A stretch of 64,000 bases of DNA from Rhea pennata (GCF_028389875.1 NC_084663.1:117265801-117329800); one strand, 5' to 3'; shown: positions 46,238 through 61,200, counted from the stretch's first letter. Notes: a model not told the origin generated them from the letters alone. Numbers and translations are program-made.

Positions 46238-49200
46238 GTAAGTTGTTGATAGCTTACTCTGAACTATTGCTATAAGCCAAAATTTTGTGTAAATACATTG
46301 CTTTCCAAATATATTTGGAGTGTGTATTTGTGAACGTGTATCTTTCGGAGGTGATATTTTTATCTGACTTGGGACGCTTCTGTAGAGCCAGTAGAAAACA
46401 CTACGAATCTTGCACAGACATCTCAGAAGAGTTGAGCAAAATCCCTTTTTGTGCATTGGTCCATCGAAGTCCTACAGTTTTTTGGTAACTGTAGGACAGA
46501 TCCAGGCTGCTCAGTCACTGGCAATAGGGCATAGCCTCATTCTGCAGTTATCCGGTTTTATCTGCCTGTCTTAAGTTTCGCAAAACAATCTTGCTTCCCT
46601 TTTCCATTTTTTTCCCCAAAGAGAATTCTAAAATGCCGCTTAAATATTATGAATTCTTGCTTAATGAGCATTAGCTGTGGCAGAGAAGGGGATTCATTTT
46701 TTCTTTTGGGACTCGTGGACATTTTCAGTGTCAAAAAGGACAGTGGATATGTTTGGATGCTGTCACTTCACCTTTTCTTTGTGTCATTCCACAGCCTGTG
46801 TTTAGATTCTGCAGAAATGCTGGCTTTTTTTAACCCTCCATTTGTAACAGTGGAAGGTAGAGCATCTTGAACTTCACTCTTTTCAAAAGGCACAGAAAGT
46901 TCCCTGTTAGTGCAGTGGAGACATATGTCTTGCAATCCATGTGAGATGCATTATTATTATTTTTTTTTTGAGCAACCTGTGTGCCATTTTTGCAGCCAGT
47001 CTGAAGAAAGATTACAAAGATGGATATTAATGCTGAAAATAAGTAACCAGTTACCACAATGTTTAGCTTGTTCAGGTTTGTAGAAATCAGCAGCAAGTAA
47101 GGGACTTGCATTTCCCACTACCTTGGCCTTTTATTGACCCAGAGCATTCCTCAATGTACAGTGGTAAAATTTCAATCTCTTTTTGCTACCAAAGAGAGAC
47201 AATAGTCATGGATTCAGTAGTTTCCACAGGGGTAGGATGACTAAGAGTTGTTGAAAGGAAACTTTTTACAGGCATCTTTTTTCAGAAGATAAAACCCAGA
47301 CTGGCAGCATTTTAGTTCATTTGGGCACAGAGCCTTCAGATAATATCAGGTCAGCAAGAACAAACAGATATTTGAGTTTTTGGGACAGACAGTGCTAAAT
47401 GAGTGGATAGCATTACAAGCTTGGCTCCACTTAGATTGAATGTTGCATATTTAAAGGGCTTTCCTCTGGATACGCAGATGTGATTCTGATTGTGTATCTG
47501 TGGGTATATATGCATTATATATATATGGGATTCTAGTTTTTGACATCTGAACTAGAAATTAGACTTATATTTAGTGTTTCAATGAGAGACTTTGAGAAAA
47601 AAATCATGTAATTCAGAGTATGTTGTTAGAGAAACCCAGTTCTTGTTTAATATGATTGATTGGATACAGCCTTTGACAGTATGAAAATGTCTGTGAAGCA
47701 CAACAAAAGAAACTTCTCTTCACAAGTGGTAATGAGAACAAGTGTGTAATTGGAAGCTACTGTTTTTTATCTTGGTTATCTTTAAGTCCACCCCCCTGGA
47801 ATTGCATCATCTAGGTGGTATAAAAAGTTGTGAATAACTTTTTGTTTCATCCTGATTTTCACAACCTAAAAGAAATCATGATGTGAAGGAAATCTTCTGG
47901 TTCAGACTAGCACATTTTTGGGGCTGTAATTTGCATGTACCAATATTTAGACATGTATACATTCTTAATGAAAATTTTGTCTTCAAAGCATTCTCTTCTA
48001 CTATCTTCAGAGAGTTCTTATTGCATTAGAGATGGATAGCAGCTTTCATTTTTCAGCTTTGTATAATTACCATTTGATTTTGCATGTGTTTTCCAGGATC
48101 CTGTTAACTGTAGTACATGGCTTTAGGAAGGAAGGAATTCACTATTTCTTCTCAAACAAATTTTCTGGTCTTCGCACAGAGAGGAAGGTGAAATAAGTTC
48201 ATGATTAACGTAGTTTCTGGAATATCTCTGTTTTGAAGCATGATGTCAGGCAAGTCTTTTAGAATATCCTTCCTTGAACCAAGTCTACCCAGTGCTGTCA
48301 TACCTTCTCTTAGAATAATGACAGTAAAAGTCTAAGATTGTCATGAAAGGAAACAGTGTTGTAAAAACAATTTCAAACCTTATGGGAAAGCTTGGTCTTC
48401 CTTTCAAGAGTGCAACATTGCTTTGTTACCTGTGATCACTGAACAAGATTCAGTAGTGATTTATGAAGTCTCCTTCTTGGGAATGTCCCCACTGCAAATA
48501 TGTATTATCTATCCTTTTTTATCCATCCACATTCCTCTGCATCTAAATACAAAGAATTATGTTTATGTTCTTTTTTGTTTTTAAAGAATCTTCCAATGTC
48601 AGCTTGGGATATGGGTACCAAGAAGAGAACACAACCCACCATGTAAATCGGGTGACTTACTGATGTTTCATAACACTGCTCATTTTAAGGATTAGAATGA
48701 ATATGCGTGAAAGAATTTGTATAATTGTTAAGAAGAGTGTGGTCTGCTCGACCTTTTGTTCTGTTTGTCCAGGAGAAGATATTGTCCAATTCAAATATGA
48801 GAGCACACACTTTCACTGTTCCAGATGAGATGATTGTCAAACTTTGTGTAAGAAAAGATGGTTGTAGGGCTTGCTGCTGTATTCAAGAATACTTTTCTTA
48901 TGAGTCAGTTCTGTGGTTTGGTGACTGACTGCTTTGCGTTCAAATGTATTGAAAGGCCCCACAGCCTCCGAGTTGGGATCCAGGGTCTGAAGTCCTGAAT
49001 GATGTCTCAGTGCTGAGTAAGATCCTACTTCATGCTCTCCCATAGGTCTCATTGTTCCCTAAATAATAAAAGAGGGAAATGAGGCAACGCTGGAAATGGT
49101 ATTCATACTTTTTCTGACCAATGAAGCTGAAAGCCCAGTGGCTTGCTTGTGTTAACACTGGCTCTTTTGATACTCATATCCCACAAAGGTGACGTACTGT

Positions 49201-52200
49201 TTCAATACAACCAAAATTCTGTCTAGAAGAGTAAATACTGATGATCGTTTGTTCCAGTTTCAGAGACTCCAGAGAAGAAACAGATTTCATTTTAAAATGG
49301 TTAATAGAGTACGTTTTTGGTTGTCTCATGCCATTACAGGTTTTAATTTTGGATTTTATTCCCTTCTTTCAGAGAGCATGGGAAGAGCTGGGAGTTTTTG
49401 TGGTAAGGCATTTATAGCTCAAACTGAGAGAGGGAGTCAGAGAGACATTACAAATGCCATGGCGATTTTTCTTCTCCTCCACGTTATATTCAAGAAGTAT
49501 TCCTTCTGTATGTAAGCTTCCACATCCAGCCTTAGCATCGTAGGGCAGAGTAGTCATTTTCCAACACAGGGAGATTTTCATCTGCTGTTAATTTGCCTAT
49601 TTCTGAATATTAGTCACAAAGTCTTAATCAACACCATTTCTTTTCTCCTGTCAAGAGTTCTTGAGAAAATGGAGGATATAATTACTTATGTCAACCGTAG
49701 CATTTTGGGATGTTCATATTCCAAGAAGTGTCATCTTACATCTCCATGGGGAACACAGCTATAAAACCTCTTTACAGTGTCTCTTTGAACTTGTTCACTA
49801 AAATTCTCTTTCTTTGGACTTGTCGAAAAATGTCCTTTCTTTGATGAATGAGTTTATAAGTATTATGAATCTACCTTTTCCCAGAAATATATAGATTATC
49901 CAAAATAGATAGGTTTTTTTAACCAAGAATGTGGCTTTTCTTTCATTAGGTGGAACTTGCCATTTAAAGGGATGCTCTCTTCTCCTTCTCTAATTCTTCT
50001 TCTCTCCATACACAGTATACCTTGCCATATAAAAGTAGATTTTTAATAGAAGAAATTTAGGAGGCAGGAAATTCTCATGTTGTCCATAACTGCTGAATCT
50101 GATTTTTGCCTTGAACGGCAAGCAATTTGAATACTTGCTATGAATATTTGTAGGCCTTGTTACCTGAAATTTAATCTCTGAGAATTTACTAGTAAATGCT
50201 AGAACTCCCTTTTATTTTTCTACTGGTCTACATTTTGTCTTCTAATATTTGTTCAACAGAATTGTGATTTCGTTGACATAGATGCCTTCAGATCATTATG
50301 TGCCTATGCAGTAGGAGTTAACAGAAATTACAGCGGGATTGTGTACTTCTACAAATGTTGAAATCATGTTGTTGTATTACTAGTCTAAAAATTGAGATTA
50401 GCCTGAAAAATAATGTTAGACAATTCATTAGAAGGTCTCAAACAGAAGGTGAAATGTTTTCTCTGAGTACAAATAATCTGCAGGATGAAAGTGAAATGTT
50501 TGGAGGAGGAGAGAAAGAACTACTGGGAAAATGAAGGTAGAACTGGAGAAAGCATTGTGGAAGCACAGCATTGTAAAAGAGTAGTAAATCTCACCATGAA
50601 GTAAATATTGACTTCCAATTTCTGAGTATGGTATGAAGAGTCTAGTCTGTGTAACATTCTCTGGCTCAGATTTGTCATTTTCAGAATAATAATGAGCATG
50701 CTTTCCTGAATTGGGCTATCGTTGCCCATGAAAAATGTTTACTATCTGTTTGCATGTTCATGCTTTTTCTAGACAGATAAGTAGATCTTTTCTTATGATA
50801 GTGTAAAAGCTATGTAGTACACAACTGATGAGTTCATGCTTTTTCTAGACAGATAAGTAGATCTTTTCTTATGATAGTGTAAAAGCTATGTAGTACACAA
50901 CTGATGAGTTCAGGTACCTTTTCAGTTAAAGGAGCATGATTGTATGTGCTGTGGAAGGCAGTTGACCCCCTTAAACATCTAACGGGATAAAGTTTCATTT
51001 TGCCTTCTGTTATGTAGTTGTCTTTTAACAGCCTTTATGTAAGTTTGATTGCACTTTGAGTAGTTTAGCTGTAATATAAGATTCTTAGGAGCCGGAAAGT
51101 GCTCAGCAGTCATCTTAGTTTGACACCTCGGTCTAGTATTATCGTAACTATTAACTAACTTTTTAAGGACTCATGGAGTTTTCAGCTATAGACTTTGCAT
51201 TAATGGCTTCTATGTGTATCTAGTATATTATTTTTGTAGTCCCATACCATATCATAGATATGACATAACATACTCAAATGAAAATAGTGGAATATTTATA
51301 TAACATTTCTTAATTCTATTTCTCCATTTTTTTTAAAACTAGGCAACCTGGATATCTGGGCTATTACTGTGGAGGAGAGAGCTAAACATGATCAACAGTT
51401 CCATAGTCTGAAACCAACATCTGGATTTATCACTGGTAATTAAATAGTTTATATTTCCAATTTCATTTAATTAAATCAATTATGCAAATGTACTAAATCA
51501 AATGTACTGAGTGGCCTGGGAGAAATTTGAGCGTAAGAATTTGAAAAATTCTTTTTCATTTTATATCTCATCTTTCATATACCTTGCCATGTCAATCCCA
51601 TCTTTTCCAATATCTTACTGTAAGCTATATCCCTGGTTTATGCCACTTGATTTTACTCTAAGTAGGATTAAAATTGTATATGATTGTGGCTCTATAAAGC
51701 AGTTGTGTTGTGTTGATACTCCTAAACTTCAGAATTAGAAGTCAGGACGTGGAATCCCCCTGATATCTGGTAATGTTGTAGTGCTTTAATGTCCTCACTG
51801 AAATGTTACACTGTATTAGATTAATCTGACAGAGAAATCTGTTTAAATAAAGAAATGCAGATTTAACTAGAATATGTTTTAGAAACTGTTTGTTGACCTT
51901 TTTAAAAAAATCTAGTAATTGGCAAAATTTGATTTAAGTTGTGGAAAGCAAGACAAGAAGTAGGGGCATTGCACTGTTTCCACTGAATTTTCATTAAACA
52001 CCACTAATTTACTTTAAAGGCAATATGAAGCCTACTTCTTGATGGGGAAAGTGCGTTTAATTCTCTTTAATGCTATCTAAAGTCAGTCCTTACTCAGTTG
52101 AAATAAAAGGTATAGAGGTGTTTTACCTTCCTTGCTGTCTTTCCCAACAAGAGGAATGGGAATCCTGTTGTGGAATCAGAACCAGATTCTTAACAGTGTC

Positions 52201-55200
52201 ATCACAGCCATGTGTGCCTTTAGGTGCACAATTAGATTGCTTCTGTTTCTGCTCCTGTTACATGATGGACATGATACAAAATCTGCAGTAGCTCTCTTTG
52301 TAAGCTGGCATTGCTTTTATTGACCTTCTTAAATATTTAATGCTATTTCTAGTCTATTTACAGTTTTTCGATAGAGTGTACAAGAATTCCTAGTGCCTAA
52401 TCCTCTAGTAACTGCTTTGCTAGACTTGCTTTGAATTGACTATTGGAAAATGACTTTGAAATTTACTATTACTTTCTTTAATGGTGGCTTGTTAGGTTCA
52501 CATCAGGATCACGTGAAGTTTATTTAGTTTATGTCAGCTAATTGGCATTGTATTTGCAAAAAAGCTAGAATAGCGTTTATATTGATACATACTTTCTCTG
52601 GAAAAAAAAAAAATCTTGTTCTTACAAGGTATGTAATTCTTGCAGAGGGAGCTGTTGATAAAGGTTAGGAACTGGGAACCATGAGTTTCCCATTGTCCAA
52701 AGTTTTCATATCCAGCTGGTTTAATTGGAGATTTAAACAGTATGTGCATGTTGGAAGTATGTAGGTTCTCTAGTGGCAAAATGAGTTTAAACCTTATACT
52801 CTATTACATATGCTTAGCATTAAGTATTTATGCTTTTACTGTTGCTTCTGTTTTAGACATCTTGACTCATGATTTCCTCTTTTTTCTTACTGATATTTTT
52901 AGCATTTTTTGAAATTATATCCTATTTATTTTATAGGTGATCAAGCTAGAAACTTTTTTTTTCAATCTGGGTTACCTCAGCCGGTGTTAGCACAGATATG
53001 GTGAGTATATGGAAGGGGGGAAATTGCAGTTGTATGAGCATGAAGTTTACTGGAATAGACTTGTATAGTAATTATATTTCACAATCTGGGGCTTAAAACC
53101 ATCGTTTTATTCACCTAGCTCTCCAGAAGTTTAAAAGGCAAATATGCTTTATGGTATGATACAGCTGAACTTTTAAGTTATTAGTTCAGTTATTGGACAT
53201 AGCCATCCTTCTGCAAAGTGGTGTTTTAATGTTGGTGATTTGTATCACTCACTTCAGACTACCAGAATGCGTTCAACTTTGTTAAGAACAACACTAATAC
53301 AATCATTAGGCACAGTAATTAATATTAAAAATCTTTCTATTGGGACAGCCTGTATAAGACTTGCAAAATTTGTTATGAAGACTAGCATAGAATATTTCCA
53401 TTGTAGTTAGCGATACAGCTTAAAAGAGGATCTGTTTTTACTATCTGTTGGTGAGCTTAGACAAATAAAATCTGTGATATGTACAATACAACAACGCAAA
53501 CCTTTCTGGAATCTACTGTTTTTTTTTTTTTTCATGCAGGACTGCAGTTGTTTCTGTTCCAAGTTATATGATCCTTCAGGATTCAGAAGTGCTAACCTGC
53601 ATAGATCATTTGGAATATGCATTAATTGCATCACTACTAAAACTTTTTTATGCTGGACAGAATGAAATAGATTTACTATTTTTCCTTCTAGATTGGAAAA
53701 AGTGGCAGAGAGTGTATGTGGATGACTTTGGACTTAATCTGTAAACTTTTCCTCCAACATTAATTGTTGGAGGGAGAGTAGTTTATTGCAGATATGACAA
53801 CTTTTAGTTTTAGTAAGGTATTCTAAAGGCAGAATCTTTCTCTGGCTGGAGAAAGAGAAGAGTTAGTTTACTGCCAGAAAAGAATTGATTTAGAAATGTA
53901 CATGCCTTAAAGAGGGGCTGGATTACATGACTTTTGTTTTAAATAGTTCGTTTTCTTTCAATTATTTCTCTTTGGCTTACAAATATCAAATCTGATTTGG
54001 TTATCTTATTTGCTGGAAGATTCATTGAAAGTTCAGATGTCCCTTTGGAACTTTGCTTGCCTCTTAATTAAAGAGCAAAACAAGTTTTGTCTTAAACAAG
54101 ACATCCTTTCTCTATGAATGTTCCCTAGGCATTAGCTTTAAATAGGTGTTAACAAAACTAAACAGTTGTAAATAGTCTGACTAGAAATCTCTTCCTCTCT
54201 GAATTATTCAGTTTTTCAGTCTCTTGAGAGGGAGAGAATCATTGCACTAGTTCTGTAGTTGTCATAGAGACAAGACCTGAACTTGCACTTTTTTTTAAAA
54301 TAAAGCTGAACTAAAACTTTTCATGCTGCCTTTATAAATCATAAAAAAGCATGTAGACATCTCTCTCACTCTCACTGTCTGTCTCTCTTCCTTTTTGGAT
54401 CATCTCTGAATTAAGAGAAGTAAATTAGATCAGCTTGTGTATTTTCCCAGTTGAAATAACCAAGTAAGAAAATAATCACATAGTGGTAGGAATAAGAGAC
54501 CGCTGAAACAAAACAAAACAAAAAAACAAATAACCCAAAAAACTTTTTTTCCCACAACTCAAATGATTTAACTCTTGATGAATCAGGGAACGTTTGTATG
54601 CAGCCTACTGCGTATTACTGCTGTTCCAAAGAAACAACGAAAGTTAGACTGTTCAGTGGCAAGAAGCGCTTTGCAGCCTTCAGAGGGCATAACAATATGT
54701 TCCAGGCTGCACTGAAAAATGTTAATCATTGTTTACCCTGGTTCTCAGGGGTCAGATCTCTAAGTGGCACCCTTGCTTCGTGGATTGAACAGCTAATAGC
54801 CTTATTCTAGACATCATCTGACTGTCTAAATCTTTAGTAACATTGATATGAATCCATGAGTACTTTAACACAGAGGGTGTTCTAGAGTAATAGGCCTAGA
54901 GTTTTTGTGGGAGAAAAGAGCCACATAAAACTCGTTTTTTGTACTTTATTTCCTGAATAGATTAAAGTTTTTGATTATTAGCAGAAGAGAAGAGGAGGTG
55001 TAGCAGCCTTTAAGGAAACAAAGTTGTTCTTTTCAGTTAGAGCAGCTTCCTGCAATCTTCAGGTTAAGTTTCTGATTCTGGAAATACAGAAGTCTGCACA
55101 TGTGTGTTGGAATTGTTTTCCCATTCTTAATGAGTTTACTGATTTGAATACAGTTGCTTATATGAATCTGTTTGCCAGACCGGAGCCCAATGTTTGTTTC

Positions 55201-58200
55201 AGGAAGGCTAGCCTATAGTGGTACAGACAAGCCCATCCTAATACAAAGTTTCATCTGTTTTATTGACTGTGAAATTTCTTGTCTAGGAAAACACAACTGA
55301 GAAATGAATTGCAAGAGAATCGGCCAAATGAGTGGTTGGCCATACTGCTTTCAGAGCTTCCTGCAGAAAGAGCAAGCCCTCTAGTGAATTGCCAAATGTA
55401 CTGTCTCAAGAATGATAGAACTTAATTTACATAAGTCAGCAGTTCATACTGTGTGTAAGGATAATAGCTATCTTCTGTTTTATTTTTTTTAAGTAAAATT
55501 GAATCGCTATTTTTCATCACAGAAAGAAGTTTTCACTAAAACCTGAAATGCAAACTAGCTGAGATATCAGTAACTGTCTTCTGCCTAAGAGCTGCTTTGA
55601 AAATATTCTGCAGTTGGTGTAAATTTTTTCTAAGGTTATATTCTTAAGAGTATATTTTATTTTAATTTCTGCTATTAATCAAACGTTACTTAGAATTTAT
55701 GTTCCCTAAAAACAGTAGCTGCATGCTTTTTTATCATTAAGATTTCCTGTGTCCCTTCTACTCAGCATTCATTTAAGGAAGAAAGGATTTCTGGGAGCTC
55801 AATGGAGCAAATCAGTAGAATTGTTATGGTCCAGCATGACAACTTATTTACTGTTCTACCTTTTACAAGCTTTGTAGTCTGCCAAGCTGGTAATCTATTA
55901 AGAAGCCTCTAAGCAGGCTTTGAATTGAAGACTGCAATGGCTCAGAAGATAACTGTTTTTAAGTAGGCAATAATCTGGCTTTCTTCTAAAGCTCTCATAG
56001 GTGGTGGCCTCGAAAAGCATCTTCCATTGAGACCCTGTCTCTCTGGTTTCAAATGGGAACTAAAATCGATGCCAGCTGTTTTTTACATTTCAAGTTGCTC
56101 AGTTTTTTTTCTGTAAAAATTAAAACTAATACTTGATTTACCCTTTTCTGATACATGCTTCCCTCGCAACTTTCTTAAATTTGTGTAAAGTGTGGAAAGG
56201 AAAGGGTGGCAATGCTATAAGTTTTAACTTTTCTACTGTACGTGAATTAAGTGACTGACACTAAAGATCTAATTTTTCCTATTATGCCTGACTTTTATAA
56301 TGCAATATGGGACTGTGTAATCTAATATGGGGATGTAAAGCTAAATAAGTCCAGATTTTTGAACTGCAGTGTGGTGTCTGTATTTTAATAACTCTGTTAT
56401 TTTCACAGAGATACTTTGTAGCCTAATAATAAGGATATTTGAAGAAAAAAAATCTTGCATGCTCAGTTTCTGTTTTTTAGAGATGAAGAAATTACCAATT
56501 GTCTTTGTGTTCTGCAGAAGAAAGGAGAGAAGGAAGAGGGAAGGGATCTCTAGGGGGAGAGTTTTGTCAGAACTTGATGTCTAGCATTATGATGCAGCCC
56601 CCTGCAATTACTCTCATTAGGAAACTCCTATTACAAACACAGGCATGTTCTGTGAACTATAATCAATGTTTAATCCATTTACTTCTCTGCACTGGCTTCC
56701 GGCCAGGCCTTAACTGAAATGAATTAAAGGACATTAGATTCTTTCAAGTTTCATTAGAAACAGAACAGTGAAATTAGGTATTGTTTACTGTCGGCCGCTT
56801 GCCACATTTAAGGTGATGTTTATTCAAAAGTAGCACTGCAATCTAATAGTGGGAGACTAGATTCTTTAAAAATAATTAGAAATGGAAGTTGTCTTATTTA
56901 TGCACTACAGATTTTGACAGACAAAAGCTGATTCTTTTTGTTAGTGTGCTATAAAAACATATAAATTTTGCAGTGTGTACATAATTTTTCTCGCTGAAAT
57001 TTGTGTTGTCAATGTAAATAACAAAACCATTGATGTAGAGCAAATGAGTTGAACAGAAGGTCAGACATTAAACTAAATTAAAAGCTACTGCTGATTAAGT
57101 GGATAGGAGTTCAGTGAAAGCAATGAGACTGCTGCACATCAAAGTTTCTTATTAGTGGGCAATTAATATTTTCTCATGTAGAATTCAAACACTTGCTGTG
57201 TTCTAGCAGTACGCTCTCTTTAAGTAGTGTCTGGAGAACCAAGGTCACCTACAGGGTGATATTTACACTTGCTGCATTTTCATTGGAAAGCACTTTACAG
57301 ATTGAGGGATTCTGCATCTGCTTTAGCAATAGGAAGCATTCAGTTTTATAAATCAAAGTAGTTGCAGGTGTAGAAGCCACTTGAATTGAGCAAATAACAC
57401 TGTTATAAATGCATCTTGCCTAATTACTTTGCTTAAATGCGGAGATACAAGGAGCATTGCAACTATTTATTTGTTTGAATTGACAGTGCCAGTTGGCCAC
57501 GGTGGAGCTGACTGACTTCTCCGTATGTTGAGGAAAGAGTCTTTTCTTTGGGAAGACCACTGACTGTTTGGAAAGCAATCAAAAATCTGCTGAAATATGT
57601 TTCTCCAGATCTCATTCTCTGACATTGTGTGTGTGTGTGTGTGTATACATATACATATATACACACACATATATATATCTCCTCAGATGGCTAGATAAAT
57701 AGGCCTGGCTTTTGCTCTTCATTTCCACCAGGGATCTGAGAAGAGAAAGGCTAAGCAAGCATTGGACTAAACCTTCGTAAAAGCATCACATATTCCCTGT
57801 TGGGTACTTTTGAATTGTCTCTAGTTGCCTTTAAAGGTGTGATTCTGTTTGTAAGTATCAAATAAATGAAGCTAACTATCTGCTCCCTCTTTCCGTTGTT
57901 CTTAATACTCTAATTTTTCTAATGAGGCTATCTTACCTCAGTATTTATTTACTATATGGTGGTCTTCTTTCTAGTGCAAAACCCGTGTAAGGGAGTACTT
58001 CAGAAAGGACAATTAGCCATTCAGTTTCTGAAATTCTAACACTTCTGATGCCTTTTGCTTCATTGTACCTATGAATGTTTCAGACTTGTTAGACCTGCAG
58101 CATAAGTTTATTCTAAGACCATTAGAAATCTAACGTGACTGTTTAAATGTTGTGACTAATGTGCATTATTTGAAATGTTTCTGTTCTAAAAAGTTAGAAG

Positions 58201-61200
58201 TGTGAGGAGCAAAATTAAAATTTACTGAGTAATGCTGTTCTGTAAGCCTGAGTGATGATTTGGGACAGCAAAAATTACTCAGCCTGCTGTGGGAGCATTT
58301 TTATGTTACTGTCATAAGCAGTATCTACCTTGACTTTTTTTTTTTGTTGTTTTTGTCATAGTTAAACTATGAATTTCTTCAAAGCAACTTTGAGCTTCTT
58401 ACAGAAATTTTAAGTTGATAGAAACATTTCTGATGGAAAAATATGTTAGAGATACGCAAACATGTACTTTTGAGATTTATATCCATTTCATTGCATAGGA
58501 GGAAAAGATAAACTCTGTATGAAGGTTGTACCTGGTGTGTTGTTGCATATATACATACATACCCACTGGACAGAAAGATTTGCTGGAATCTAGTAAGCTT
58601 TCAGTATTTTTATGTCCAGAGAAAGCTGTGACATGTCAGAATTAACAGAACATAGATAATAACAAGATGTGAGAAGCCTAGATTGTCTTAAAAAAAAAAC
58701 CCAAACCCACTATTTTCTAGAAGTAACTATACCTTTCACTTCAAAAAGATCCATTTTTATTAATAATTACTGAAATCTATCCTTACTATTGCTTGAAACT
58801 TTTGGGAGAAAGGCTCTTCTGCCTTTGTTAGAATTTTCTCATTTGTGCAAGTTGCTTCAGAACATTTTGCGTTTTAGCTTAGCATGCCCGTACATCAGGA
58901 GGTACCAGCGTTATGCCTGCTCTCCCTGGAGCAGTGGTCAGAAGCTGAGTCTTGACGGTGATGGCATTTTGCCCGAGAAGGGAGGTCCCTGTTCCAAAGG
59001 TGTGCTTACTTCCCTTGGTTCAGGTTGGCCATGCTGATCTTCCCTCTTCCCTCTGCTGGCTGCATCACCAGGTAGGCAGTCTGACCTCTACCGCAGCATC
59101 TTCTTAACTGTTTACTTGTCAAATAAACCACATCCGAAGTGATAGCAACTGAAACTTGCATCCAAAACACATTATGCTGCCTGGGTTTGCAGAATCAGTT
59201 TGACTACAAATTTAGACCTCCAAAGACTAGACAGTAGAGGGATTAGAATAAAGTTTGAAGTTACTGAAGACTAGACAGTTTTCATCTATAAATTAAACTG
59301 CCCTGTGATATGAAGCTTCAGAAAACAACAGCTACAAGTTCTCACAGCCAAAATCTGCTTTCCAAAGACATGTACGTAGCAGTCCAATACCTTTCATGGA
59401 GTGATGCGATGCATGCTTTCTTTTCCTAACTGTAAGCCTTAGAATATACTGTCCTGTGACTAGGCTTTCTCCTTCTCTAAATGCTGCTACTAGATTCACA
59501 GTAGTGTTGTTTAGCCTTGTGACATGGGAGTTGGTAGAGTAAGACAGCTACACTGCTCAAAATATGATCTTGTGAATGTTAGAATGGGTTGAAGTGTCCC
59601 CATTTTGGGGAAATGCTGTTGATAGTCTAAACCAGAGGAAATTTGTAATATGTGTGGTTGACCTATGGCAGCCCCTGTTGGGATCTATCTTTCTGTGGAT
59701 TTTCTTTGGGTTTTTCTAGCTGAGGTATGGGAGGCTTGTCATTTTCTAAATGCTTTGCCACCATACTTGCCTGACTGTATACTTATTTAAAGTATCTATT
59801 ATGAATGATTTCATAATAGATACTGATTTTAATTGATTGCAGTACTTTTTGACAGCTTCTGACATTTTTTGCATGGAAGCTTTCCTTGACAGGGACTTCA
59901 TCAGAAATAAACTTCTAGTTTAACTTGACTGGTTGGCTCCTTTCTGTTGTCATGTCTGCAACATGTAAACATATACATGAACTTAATGTGTATTATTAAA
60001 ATAATACTGAAATATGTACTTAATTCTTCAAGTGCGTGCAAATAAATATAATGCAAAAAAAAGCTTACAACTGATTACATTATTAATATTTATTCTATTT
60101 TGGGGGTTCTCAATTGCAAGAACTTTCTTCTTCCTGCTTCAGCTCTCCCACAAACACCGTTCCCTGCTGAGCATGGTTTTCTTAAACAGTCATCTTTTTG
60201 TTTCTTCCTCTGATGTACTGTTAAGTCAGGCTACTCTACATGAAAGGCTATTCAAAAATCTAGCCTCAATATTTTATCCTTGAGTACTGTTGTCTAACTG
60301 AGAACACATTTGTATGCTTGTACGTATAACTATTTATGACAGTGCACAAATTTAAAGAGTGTTTTATTATAAGAGTAGCTAAGGTACAAATTTGCAGACT
60401 AACTCATTTGAATCCCTGCAGTGCTGTTTGTAATACCATGTAATTTTTCTTGTGTGATTTTTGCAAATTTTTGGCACTGTATTAATCCTTTCTTTGAGGT
60501 TGCTGTACTATAATTCCTCTAAGAGGTGAAAAGTGACTTTAAAAAAAATAATTAATCATCCAAAGAAGAATAAAGAAATTCTCAGGTTAAACAGTGTCTT
60601 GTTTGATCACCATTTTTAGCTTGGCATAATTGTTTTGAGTGGAAATAGTCTTGAATATATATGCCTGTGTGTGAACAGTTCTAGGTCAGTTCTTAAAGTT
60701 CTTAGTTAAGACTATAAATGTGAAAATTGCTATTTGCTTATTTTGTAGGGCTCTAGCTGACATGAACAATGATGGGAGGATGGATCAGTTGGAGTTTTCA
60801 ATAGCTATGAAACTTATCAAACTAAAATTACAAGGTTATCAACTCCCATCTGCGCTGCCTCCTGTCATGAAGCAACCACCTATTGCTCTGCCTAGTGCGC
60901 CAGGGTTTGGTAAGCTCTTTGTTTTCCTCCTTGCTAGCTTGTACTGCAGCAACCTAAGTTTAATTTGATTTTCATTTTGCAGTTTCTAAAAGAATTTGTC
61001 GAAAACAAATGCATGCACATGCATGCACACTCTCCAAAAGAAAATTCTCCATAAACTTTACTTTTAGCATCCAACCACAGTGAATAGCTTAAGCTGACAT
61101 CCTGTTTGCCTCGGGTCTTACACGATTCCCCATATGTTCCAACCTACAAAGTATCTGTGGGGAAAAAGGATCATCCAGGCAGAAGAGCTGGTGCATTCTG

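Larger units (their letters stand above)
53001..60748 (+). other. ITSN1 intron 4
   Basis: About 7.7 kb of intron containing a compound microsatellite, a perfect hairpin and a block near 56.58-57.48 kb that reads like conserved non-coding DNA. A GC-richer patch of unknown origin lies at about 58,870-59,110. No coding exon was seen between those for residues 61 and 62. Confidence 0.8.

Noticed and set aside
59791..59824. MicroRNA precursor
   Set aside because: The perfect stem is only 15 bp with a 4-base loop, too short for a typical pre-miRNA; kept only as a hairpin.
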